7,942 nucleotides of DNA, taken from assembly GCA_003162495.1 (NCBI GenBank), contig PMOF01000088.1:5852-13793 (forward strand). Reading direction: 5' to 3'. This DNA comes from Acidobacteriaceae bacterium (GTDB taxonomy: Bacteria > Acidobacteriota > Terriglobia > Terriglobales > Acidobacteriaceae). Below the pieces are notes generated by a model, which saw nothing but the letters and a program-made list of their open reading frames with translations, was not told the origin of the DNA and did no database searches. This document shows positions 1 to 5,925 of this stretch, one piece after another; within the stretch, counting starts at the first letter, position 1; each line of letters starts with the position of its first letter. Made by a program: the position numbers and the translations under genes.

Positions 1-120
1 GTGTGGGCGGTGGTGCGCGGGGAGTTTCGTCCGCGGGGCGGGATTGGGACTACGGTGGAAGCAAGGTGGCCGCGTCCACCTGCGGTGGGGCAGTCGGCGC
101 TTGCGCGCCCCGAAGCTTGA
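1..120 (+). CDS. queF: C-terminal end of NADPH-dependent 7-cyano-7-deazaguanine reductase (QueF), 5' part outside the window
   Basis: Frame 1 is open from the first base and ends at a TGA at 118-120, giving 39 residues of an ORF that starts left of the window. The stretch VRGEFRPRGGIGTTVEARW resembles the end of type I QueF proteins, where a strand with G-x-F-x-PRGGI-x-T is followed by V-x-A-x-[YW]. QueF reduces the nitrile preQ0 to the amine preQ1 in the cytoplasm, using NADPH, for queuosine modification of tRNA. The catalytic Cys/Asp and the NADPH-binding motif of the family lie upstream and cannot be checked here. The last 15 or so residues (Pro/Ala-rich) are a tail past the usual family end. 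The call rests on one short motif, so it is likely but not certain. The transporter gene follows on the same strand after about 108 bp. Confidence 0.66.
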   Translation: MWAVVRGEFRPRGGIGTTVEARWPRPPAVGQSALARPEA

Positions 121-228
121 GCTTTTGAATTTCGGCTTCTGGCCGGCGTCTCCATGTACTATTCGTGGTAGCTCTCGCCAGCTTTGCAAGGCCGAAATCC
201 TTTGCCAGCCAATTCCCATTCCGTTCGC

Positions 229-1440
229 ATGCGCGTCAGTCCGGCAGTGGCGACGCTGCTGCTGCTCATTGCGCTGAACCTGCTCAACTACATCGATCGC
301 TATATTCTGCCCGGCGAGGTCTCGCTGATCAAGAGCGAGTTTCACTCCACCGACCGGCAGATCGGCGCGCTGACCACCGCGCTGTTTGTCACCTATATGT
401 TGACTGCGCCGCTGACCGGCTGGCTGGGCGACCGGTTTCGCCGCAAGCCGCTGATCATCGGGGGCGCGGTGCTGTGGAGCCTGGCCACGCTGGCCACGGC
501 CTGGGTGCACGACTACCAGACGCTCTACATTCGCCACGCGCTGGTGGGGGTGGGTGAGGCTACGTTTGGGATTTTCGCGCCGGCGGTGCTGGCAGATTTT
601 TATCCGGAGCGGGACCGCAACCGCATTCTCTCCATCTTTTATGTGGCGATTCCGGTGGGCGCCGCGCTGGGCTATGTGGCCGGAGGACAACTGGGGAGCC
701 GCTGGGGCTGGCGCGCGCCGTTTTTTGTTTGCGCGATTCCCGGTCTGGTGATCGCGGTGCTTTACGGATGGCTGGGGCGGGAGCCGGTGCGCGGCGCAAG
801 CGACCACGTGAAGCCCACGGCCGGCCGGGGTACGGCGCTGGGTCTGTTCCGCAATCCGGCTTTCCTGACGGCAACCTTCGGCCTGGCCACACTCACGTTT
901 GCCATGGGCGGCATCTCGGCGTGGGTGGCCAATTTTCTTGAGCGGTTCTCGGGGCTCTCCGTCGGCAACGCCAGCCTGACGGTGGGCGCGATTACCGTGG
1001 TGGATGGAATTGCCGGAACGCTAACGGGGGGGTGGCTGGCGCAGCGCTGGCTGCGCACCAATCACCGCGCGCTCTACCTGCTCTCGTTCTGGAGCGTGGC
1101 TCTCACGCTGCCCTGCGGAGCGCTGGTCTTCTTCGGCCCGCGCGCGTGGTCCATTCCGGCGCTGTGTGCCGCGGAGTTTTTTCTCTTCCTCAACACCGGG
1201 CCGCTCAACACAGCGATTGTGAATTCCGTTTCGGCGCCGGTGCGCGCCACAGCGATTTCGGTCAATCTATTCTGCATTCATTGCTTCGGGGATGCGTTTT
1301 CGCCGACCATCATCGGCGCCATCTCCGACCGCTCCAACCTGCGCATCGGGTTGGGGTCCACGCTGATTTTTCTGGTGATCTCGTGCGCGATTTTGCTGAC
1401 TGGCGCAAGGTTTGCGCCGCCGCTCGAAGAAGCTGCCTGA
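229..1440 (+). CDS. Spinster-type major facilitator superfamily transporter
   Basis: This is a 403-residue, strongly hydrophobic protein of the size expected for a 12-helix MFS permease of the inner membrane. Helix 1 carries LNYIDRY (residues 18-24). The loop after helix 2 carries MFS motif A, GWLGDRFRRK (64-73, with D68 and R69). VGVGEATFGIFAPAVLADFYP (107-126) and HCFGDAFSPTIIGAISDRS (351-369) are typical of the Spinster (Spns) branch. Spns members move sphingolipid-like lipids or other amphipathic compounds in eukaryotes, but bacterial substrates are mostly unknown, so none is assigned. The ATG at 229 was chosen because it puts a short basic N-terminus directly before helix 1. An in-frame TTG at 184 would add 15 polar residues. 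Neither start has a clear Shine-Dalgarno. The upstream neighbour on the same strand is the probable queF, and the gene converges on the secreted-protein gene that ends at 1568. Confidence 0.9.
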   Translation: MRVSPAVATLLLLIALNLLNYIDRYILPGEVSLIKSEFHSTDRQIGALTTALFVTYMLTAPLTGWLGDRFRRKPLIIGGAVLWSLATLATAWVHDYQTLYIRHALVGVGEATFGIFAPAVLADFYPERDRNRILSIFYVAIPVGAALGYVAGGQLGSRWGWRAPFFVCAIPGLVIAVLYGWLGREPVRGASDHVKPTAGRGTALGLFRNPAFLTATFGLATLTFAMGGISAWVANFLERFSGLSVGNASLTVGAITVVDGIAGTLTGGWLAQRWLRTNHRALYLLSFWSVALTLPCGALVFFGPRAWSIPALCAAEFFLFLNTGPLNTAIVNSVSAPVRATAISVNLFCIHCFGDAFSPTIIGAISDRSNLRIGLGSTLIFLVISCAILLTGARFAPPLEEAA

Positions 1441-1509
1441 CTCGCGACTTCCCGATTCCGCGGCTTCCTGACTCGTGCCCAATTGTGGCGCGCAAACAAA
1501 TTGGGGTTA

Positions 1510-1544
1510 CCCATTCTTTCCGCGCTCTTCGCGGAAAGGGTGGG
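1510..1544. terminator. Long hairpin between convergent genes, possible bidirectional terminator
   Basis: CTTTCCGCG (1516-1524) and CGCGGAAAG (1530-1538) form a perfect 9-bp stem around the 5-nt loop CTCTT. The stem extends outward through two G-U pairs, an A-T and three C-G pairs (1510-1515 with 1539-1544), for about 15 bp in total. It lies in the 127-bp gap between the transporter stop (1440) and the stop of the opposing gene (1568), where a shared terminator would be expected. There is no T-run on either side, so it is not a textbook intrinsic terminator. It could instead be a dispersed palindromic repeat. Confidence 0.5.
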
Positions 1545-1567
1545 AAACGACAAGCCACGGGCGTCCC

Positions 1568-2089
1568 TTACTTCACCGGCCGGGTTTCCTGATCGCGCGT
1601 GTTCATGAAGGCGCGGTGAGCGCCTTGCGATCGAAGATTGGGATCGTTGACGGGCGGACGGCTCTGGTCTGCGCTGAAGCCGTGGGCCAGTTGGGGATTG
1701 GGCCTGAATTTGGGCGGACCGCCGGAGAACTGGCGCGCATGGCTCAGCACCATTCCGGCGCGCCCGTGCATGGGCCGCACGATTCCGCGAATCTGCACAT
1801 TCATGTCCCGATATTTCTGCAGTTCGCCGACCTCGCCATGGTCTTCCCACAGGCTCACGATGGTGAATCGGCAGCCATCGTCCGGCGTTTGCGGCGTGCA
1901 GACGTCGAGGAAGCGCGTTCCATCGGGGAGTTGCACCACGTCATAGACGAATGCGGTGACGCAGACGTCTTTATTCAGCATTTTGGCGGCCTGGTCGGCG
2001 GGGACGCAGGGCTTTTGCGGGGCGGCAAGGGCTGGAAGCGGCGAAGCGACGATGAAGAGAACGAGCCAATGCGGCGGGCGCGGGGCCAT
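1568..2089 (-). CDS. Small exported protein with four cysteines, possibly OB-fold-like, function unknown
   Basis: The gene encodes 173 residues. Residues 1-22 form a signal peptide (hydrophobic WLVLFIVASPLPALA, predicted cut after ALA), so the product is exported. The mature N-terminal half (about 30-120) alternates short hydrophobic stretches, such as DVCVTAFVYDVV, TRFLDVC and MNVQIRGIV, in a way that suggests a small beta-barrel of OB type. That is a fold guess only. Cysteines at 28, 43, 64 and 73 could form two disulfides outside the cytoplasm. The C-terminal third (about 125-173) is polar and Pro/Asn/Arg-rich and looks extended. The ATG at 2089 is well supported by AGGAGA eight bases upstream. 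The propeller lipoprotein gene ends 171 bp upstream on the same strand, and the gene converges on the transporter. I do not recognise a named family and assign no function. Confidence 0.8.
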   Translation of the reverse strand: MAPRPPHWLVLFIVASPLPALAAPQKPCVPADQAAKMLNKDVCVTAFVYDVVQLPDGTRFLDVCTPQTPDDGCRFTIVSLWEDHGEVGELQKYRDMNVQIRGIVRPMHGRAGMVLSHARQFSGGPPKFRPNPQLAHGFSADQSRPPVNDPNLRSQGAHRAFMNTRDQETRPVK

Positions 2090-2097
2090 GAGAAGGG

Positions 2098-2103
2098 TCT
2101 CCT
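2098..2103 (-). promoter_or_regulatory. Ribosome binding site for the four-cysteine exported protein
   Basis: Read on the minus strand, AGGAGA stands 8 nt before the ATG at 2089. It is the clearest Shine-Dalgarno in the window. It fixes the start and supports reading this strand rather than the long open frame on the opposite strand. Confidence 0.8.
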
Positions 2104-2260
2104 AAAGGTTGGGAGAATGCTAACCCGAATCGGGCGGGTTGGGAAGCGCGACGGCTTACTGATTCCGGATCTGGCCGATTGAGCGTCGGAGATGGCATTG
2201 AGGAGGCTGACGATGAAGATTGATTCAATGATTTCCGGGTACCGAAACTCCTCAACCAGC
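2104..2260. other. Intergenic region between the two secreted-protein genes
   Basis: No gene is supported here. Two small symmetric elements are visible: AACCCG (2122-2127) with CGGGTT (2135-2140), a 6-bp stem just upstream of the downstream gene's Shine-Dalgarno, and TTGAGGAG (2198-2205) with CTCCTCAA (2248-2255), a perfect 8-bp inverted repeat with a 42-nt spacer. Neither is followed by a T-run, so a terminator call is not justified. A separate promoter for the 2089-1568 gene could lie here, but I see no convincing -35/-10 pair. Confidence 0.4.
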
Positions 2261-4375
2261 TCACTGGGCCAGGATGCCGAATACGGCCACGCCGGTTTGA
2301 GTTCCGACATATACCTTTCCATTCACAATCAGCGGGGTGATGAACTTGTTTCCATTCCCGAAGCTGTCCCGCCCGTTGGAAGCCTGTCCGCTGTTGTAAA
2401 GCTCGTGGGCCAGATTCGTCGCATTGTAAGCGTGCAGGACACCGGGGGCGCTGAGGCTCGATTCCAATGCCCATACAATCCCGTTCTGGGTCCCATTGGC
2501 GGAGACGCCCGGCGTGGTCCCAGGATAAGGAAACGCCGTTGCCGACTGGCTCGACGCAGTCGTCGCAAGCTTCGCATTTGTCACCGGGAAAGCCTTCAGG
2601 GCATCCCCCACTGCTCCATAGAAGAGAGCGCCGTTGAAGAATGCGGGTGTGGAATAGACCTGGCCCGCCAGCGCGCCACTCACTTCCTGATAGATGTTGC
2701 TATCGACAGGCGAGCTGCCGTTGAACTTTCCCATGTTATCCCGGTCTGCGATATAGATGTTACTGTCTTTGCCAGCGCCAACGATCAGGTGATGGACCGC
2801 CCCACTCGCATCCGTCTGGTCGGGCAGCAGAACTTCGCCGCCCGATCCTAAGTCTTCGTCATCGTCGGATTCCGTGACAGTGTTGTAAGTCTGGAAGTAA
2901 TCGGCAACCGCCAGCTTGCCGCCGGTCGAGAGTTTGATCATGGCATTGCCGAAGTCGTTCTTCGCGGGGAAGCCATTTGCATCGAAGGTGGTGTCATAGG
3001 TGCCGTTCGCATCCAGAAAGTAGAGATTTCCGCTGCTGTCCGCGGCAATCCCGTCGCCGCTCATCCAGATCGATCCCTCGCTTCCATTCGGCGTCACGTT
3101 CAGCACCTGCGTCTGTTGCAGGGTGGACTCGCTATAGGCCATCACCCAGCCGGTATAAGGCCCGCTGTCGCAGTGCGACGTCCAGCCGGTATAAATTGCG
3201 CCGTTCACCAGCAGCAGGGCCGCGCGTTCCGCATATTGGCTAGGGTCGAAGACGACATTGCCATTCGATGCGTTGTCTCCTGTTCCGGGATAGCTTGCGC
3301 TGATCTCTGTCGGACTGCCACTGATCTCCGCGCCTGTGACGATGTCGAGCGCATGGAGCCTCTGATGGTAGTTCCCGCTCGCGTCTTTAGTCATGCCGAC
3401 GGTATAGAGGGTACCGTCTGATCCCTGTTTACGATCGATCACCGGCGTCGAGGTGATTCCAATTTCAGGCGTAATCTGCCCGCAGCCGTGGTTGTCGCTT
3501 GTCGTTTCGCCGCTGCCAATCAGCGAAGTCATCCAGATTTGAGCGCCGCTATCGGCATCGAAGGCATAAACACTGTCATGTTCGGTGGCCACATACAGAA
3601 CATTGCGCAGCTTGCCCCCGGCGGTCACATTGGCAAGATAGAGCGGCTCGGCGTCTACCAAACCGTCCACCGTGTCGAAGCCGATCTTGCCGAACTGGGT
3701 GGAGTTCACATTACTCAGTGTCAGGATGGTTTCCTGTGCATTCAGGCCGTCGCGCGCGATGTCGTCGTGATACGTAGTCACATCCGGCGCAATCGTCATC
3801 GAGGTAGCAGCCTGCACGGTCAAAGCCAATGAAGCGGAATGAGTGAGGCTGCCCGAGGTGCCCGTGAACGTGACCGTTGGGGTAGACACCGCCGCGGTGG
3901 TTCCGGCCATCAGCGTTGTGGTTTGCGCGGTCCCCGGACTCAAAGTGAGCGTCGTCGGGTTGGCGGTAACTCCGCCGGGAAGTCCGCCGATAGCGACGGA
4001 AACAGTGCCGCTGAAGGAATTCACGGCAGTTGCCAGGACGCTCACGGGAGGGCCGGTCGTTCCGGCAGCGATCGTCAGCGATGTAGGTGACACTGTCAGC
4101 GAGAAGTCCGGCTGCGGCATGGAAAGCGAAGCAGGATGCGATCCTCCGCCGCAAGACATCAGAGGGAGGCACAAGAACAAACAAGCAATCGATGCGATGT
4201 TCGGAAAGTCGGGTTTGAACCGCCATTTCGCAGACGGCCTGGCTGCATCGGTTGCGCAAGGGCGGGTCGAATGCCGCGAATCCGATTTCCAATTTTGAAA
4301 TCGACCACCGGATAGGGGCGAATGCCTCAATCGATCAACCAGCCTGACATGCCGACATGGAGCGAGAGAGCTCAT
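2261..4375 (-). CDS. Secreted lipoprotein with an Ig-like module and a PQQ-like beta-propeller
   Basis: Counted from the ATG at 4375, the protein has 704 residues. IASIACLFLCLPLMSC ends in a lipobox (LMSC, Cys75), followed by GGG, so the mature protein is probably a membrane-anchored lipoprotein. Residues about 90-188 (DFSLTVSPTSLTIAAG to SLALTVQ) form a Ser/Thr-rich Ig-like beta-sandwich. The rest (about 200-704) is a PQQ-like propeller with repeats such as VATEHDSVYAFDADSG (262-277), PEIGITSTPVID (303-314), QRLHALDIVTGAE (338-350), an acidic SDDDEDLGSGG loop and a C-terminal VNGKVYVGTQTGVAVFG. Homologues are often labelled quinoprotein or pyrroloquinoline-quinone proteins. I see no adjacent-cysteine pair or other proof of cofactor-dependent dehydrogenase activity, so an enzymatic role is unproven; a surface-binding role is possible. 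The start is uncertain. GGAGGG (4388-4393) lies 12 nt before this ATG, while GTG 4429 and ATG 4411 lack a Shine-Dalgarno. The 59 residues before the signal core look non-native. ispG ends 90 bp upstream on the same strand. Confidence 0.82.
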   Translation of the reverse strand: MSSLAPCRHVRLVDRLRHSPLSGGRFQNWKSDSRHSTRPCATDAARPSAKWRFKPDFPNIASIACLFLCLPLMSCGGGSHPASLSMPQPDFSLTVSPTSLTIAAGTTGPPVSVLATAVNSFSGTVSVAIGGLPGGVTANPTTLTLSPGTAQTTTLMAGTTAAVSTPTVTFTGTSGSLTHSASLALTVQAATSMTIAPDVTTYHDDIARDGLNAQETILTLSNVNSTQFGKIGFDTVDGLVDAEPLYLANVTAGGKLRNVLYVATEHDSVYAFDADSGAQIWMTSLIGSGETTSDNHGCGQITPEIGITSTPVIDRKQGSDGTLYTVGMTKDASGNYHQRLHALDIVTGAEISGSPTEISASYPGTGDNASNGNVVFDPSQYAERAALLLVNGAIYTGWTSHCDSGPYTGWVMAYSESTLQQTQVLNVTPNGSEGSIWMSGDGIAADSSGNLYFLDANGTYDTTFDANGFPAKNDFGNAMIKLSTGGKLAVADYFQTYNTVTESDDDEDLGSGGEVLLPDQTDASGAVHHLIVGAGKDSNIYIADRDNMGKFNGSSPVDSNIYQEVSGALAGQVYSTPAFFNGALFYGAVGDALKAFPVTNAKLATTASSQSATAFPYPGTTPGVSANGTQNGIVWALESSLSAPGVLHAYNATNLAHELYNSGQASNGRDSFGNGNKFITPLIVNGKVYVGTQTGVAVFGILAQ

Positions 4376-4430
4376 GGTGAGGGGGGACCCTCCGATGACA
4401 AAATAGAGCATTTGGCCCAGTAAGTCCACG

Positions 4431-4452
4431 GTCTATTCAGATCTGATAAGAC
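4431..4452. repeat. 22-bp near-perfect palindrome after ispG, possible operator
   Basis: GTCTATTCAGATCTGATAAG plus AC reads almost the same on both strands: 18 of 22 positions are symmetric, with a perfect TCAGATCTGA core and GTCT/AGAC ends. It lies 14 bp beyond the ispG stop and upstream of the propeller lipoprotein gene on the same strand. A loop-free symmetric site of this length suits a dimeric repressor's operator better than a transcription terminator, but no regulator is visible nearby. Confidence 0.35.
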
Positions 4453-4465
4453 TGGCGCACTACAG

Positions 4466-5716
4466 TTACCTTGACCCTACCAACTCTTTGCTCTTAGCGT
4501 CCTGCCCGTAGTGGCTCTCGACATAGGTGTCGAGGATCTGCTTGAACTCGGCAACAATCGTGTCGCCGTGCAGCGTCTTGTAGAGTTTGCCGTCGACGTA
4601 CACGGGAGCTTTGGGCTCCTCGAAAGTTCCGGGCAAACTGATGCCGAGATTGGCGTGTTTCGATTCGCCGGGGCCGTTGACGACACAGCCCATCACGGCC
4701 AGCTTGAGCTCTTCGACGCCGGGGTATTGCTTGCGCCATTCGGGCATGGAGGTGCGCAGGTAGCTCTGAATCTGCTCGGCCAGCTCCTGGAAATAGGTGC
4801 TGGTGGTGCGCCCGCAACCGGGGCAACTGGTGACCTGCGGCATGAAGCTGCGAATGGAGAGCGATTGCAGAATCTGCTGCGCGGCGAGCACTTCCTCAGT
4901 GCGGTCGCCGTTGGGCTTGGGCGTGAGGCTCACGCGGATGGTGTCTCCGATGCCGGCAAGCAGCAGCGGAGCCAATCCGGCTGTCGATGCGATCAGGCCT
5001 TTGGAGCCCATGCCGGCCTCGGTCAGTCCCAGGTGCAGCACGTAGTCGCAACGGGCAGCCAGACTGGTGTAGACGTCGATCAGGTCGCGCACGCCGCTGA
5101 CTTTTGCTGACAAAATAATCTGGTCTTTGCGCAAGCCGTAACGCTCGGCTGCGCTGGCGGATTCGAGCGCGCTCACTACCATCGCTTCCATCATCACGTC
5201 GCGTGCGGGCAGCGGATCGGCGAGCTTCGAGTTGGCGTCCATCATGCGCGTGAGCAGCGCCTGATCGAGCGAGCCCCAATTCACGCCGATACGGACCGGT
5301 TTCTGATTTTCAACCGCGCACTCGACCATGACCTGAAAATTGTCGTTGTCTTTCTTGCCGATCGACGCGTTGCCGGGATTGATTCTGTACTTGGCCAATG
5401 CCCGCGCTGTAGCGGGAAATTTCTTGAGCAGCAGGTGGCCGTTGTAGTGGAAGTCGCCGACGATGGGGACACGCAGCCCGCGCTTGTCGAGACCTTCGAC
5501 GATGTGCGGAACGGCGGCGGCGGCGTCCTCGTTATTGACGGTGACGCGAACAATCTCAGACCCTGCCAGGGCCAGTGCCGCAACCTGTTCGATGGTGCCG
5601 GGAATATCGGCCGTGTCGGTGTTGGTCATCGACTGCACCACCACCGGAACCTCCCAGCCGACGCGAACCTGCCCGATCTTGACCGTAGGGGTCTTTCTGC
5701 GCTGAATCTCAGCCAT
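4466..5716 (-). CDS. ispG: 4-hydroxy-3-methylbut-2-en-1-yl diphosphate synthase (IspG/GcpE)
   Basis: IspG is a cytoplasmic [4Fe-4S] enzyme that reductively opens 2-C-methyl-D-erythritol 2,4-cyclodiphosphate to HMBPP, the second-last step of the MEP isoprenoid pathway. The 416-residue protein starts [15 protein letters not shown] and [14 protein letters not shown], the usual IspG opening of the TIM-barrel domain, and continues with [11 protein letters not shown] (83-93) and [13 protein letters not shown] (110-122). The C-terminal iron-sulfur domain has CPGCGR (Cys298, Cys301) and [11 protein letters not shown] (Cys344, Glu351), the expected three cysteines and one glutamate that hold the cluster. 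It is longer than the roughly 370-residue enterobacterial form, with extra sequence in the middle, but nothing appears broken. The ATG at 5716 gives the standard N-terminus. No Shine-Dalgarno precedes it, and TAAACT lies six bases before the ATG, which would fit a leaderless transcript. hutF is divergent across a 209-bp gap. Confidence 0.97.
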   Translation of the reverse strand: MAEIQRRKTPTVKIGQVRVGWEVPVVVQSMTNTDTADIPGTIEQVAALALAGSEIVRVTVNNEDAAAAVPHIVEGLDKRGLRVPIVGDFHYNGHLLLKKFPATARALAKYRINPGNASIGKKDNDNFQVMVECAVENQKPVRIGVNWGSLDQALLTRMMDANSKLADPLPARDVMMEAMVVSALESASAAERYGLRKDQIILSAKVSGVRDLIDVYTSLAARCDYVLHLGLTEAGMGSKGLIASTAGLAPLLLAGIGDTIRVSLTPKPNGDRTEEVLAAQQILQSLSIRSFMPQVTSCPGCGRTTSTYFQELAEQIQSYLRTSMPEWRKQYPGVEELKLAVMGCVVNGPGESKHANLGISLPGTFEEPKAPVYVDGKLYKTLHGDTIVAEFKQILDTYVESHYGQDAKSKELVGSR

Positions 5717-5870
5717 GCATATAGTTTACCCCGGGCTTTGGTCTGGGGAAACCCTCAGGCGGCGTAAAGCAGCCCTATCGGACTCAAGCCCGTTTGGCTT
5801 AAGGGAGCGGGAGGCAAAGGCTAAAGTCCCTCCATTTCAAGCGGATCCGCTGCTTACCGTAGGCCCGCCT

Positions 5871-5899
5871 TTAAGCAAGGGCGGCCTCGCCGGTAGTAT
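5871..5899 (+). promoter_or_regulatory. Possible promoter for hutF-hutU
   Basis: TAGTAT (5894-5899) is a fair -10 match and TTAAGC (5871-5876), 17 bp upstream, is a weak -35 match. The -10 ends 26 bp before the hutF ATG, which suits a short leader. The weak -35 overlaps the last hairpin of the intergenic block. This is a consensus-by-eye call and may be chance. Confidence 0.25.
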
Positions 5900-5915
5900 G
5901 CTGAGTAGCCAGCGC

Positions 5916-5920
5916 GAGGG
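5916..5920 (+). promoter_or_regulatory. Ribosome binding site for hutF
   Basis: GAGGG lies 5 nt before the ATG at 5926. It supports this start over other in-frame codons, and the encoded protein begins directly with the short beta-strand expected at the N-terminus of amidohydrolases. Confidence 0.55.
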
Positions 5921-5925
5921 CCGTT

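Larger units (their letters stand above)
5717..5925. other. Hairpin-rich non-coding region between divergent ispG and hutF
   Basis: No coding sequence is supported. The region should hold both promoters. It contains a run of inverted repeats. CTCAAGCC (5783-5790) pairs with GGCTTAAG (5796-5803) with one mismatch. AGCGGATCCGCT (5840-5851) is a perfect 12-bp palindrome. CCGCCTT (5865-5871) pairs with AAGGGCGG (5877-5884) with one bulged G. CCCCGGGC (5729-5736) pairs with GGTCTGGGG (5740-5748) using two G-U pairs on the + strand. The block 5781-5885, with phrases such as GGCTAAAGTCCCTCC and GCTTACCGTAGGCCCG, has the look of a dispersed non-coding repeat, which is an inference from style only. 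Confidence 0.45.

Noticed and set aside
111..126. AAGC-TTGA-GCTT followed by TT as a terminator for queF
   Set aside because: The stem is only 4 bp and overlaps the stop codon, which is too weak to call.
1475..2182. Long open frame on the + strand across the small exported protein gene
   Set aside because: It is antisense to the 2089-1568 gene, which has a signal peptide and a strong AGGAGA site. The + strand translation has no coherent domain and an in-frame start without a ribosome site.
1975..2322. Minus-strand frame reading ELVEEFRYPEIIESIFIVSLLNAISDAQ in the gap between the two secreted-protein genes
   Set aside because: The short stretch looks protein-like, but the frame overlaps real genes at both ends in the wrong phase, has no ribosome site, and turns Pro/Arg-rich after 40 residues. 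It was not strong enough to call a gene or remnant.
2192..2851. Open frame on the + strand opposite the end of the propeller gene
   Set aside because: The complementary strand encodes recognisable propeller repeats; the + product is Arg/Cys-rich without recognisable motifs, typical of a high-G+C shadow frame.
2261..4375. Calling the propeller protein a PQQ-dependent alcohol dehydrogenase
   Set aside because: The propeller repeat pattern is present, but the adjacent cysteine pair and heme motifs of characterised quinoprotein dehydrogenases are not seen, so only a PQQ-like fold is claimed.
4511..5110. Open frame on the + strand antisense to ispG
   Set aside because: ispG is unambiguous in the opposite strand with all cluster ligands; this frame is a shadow.
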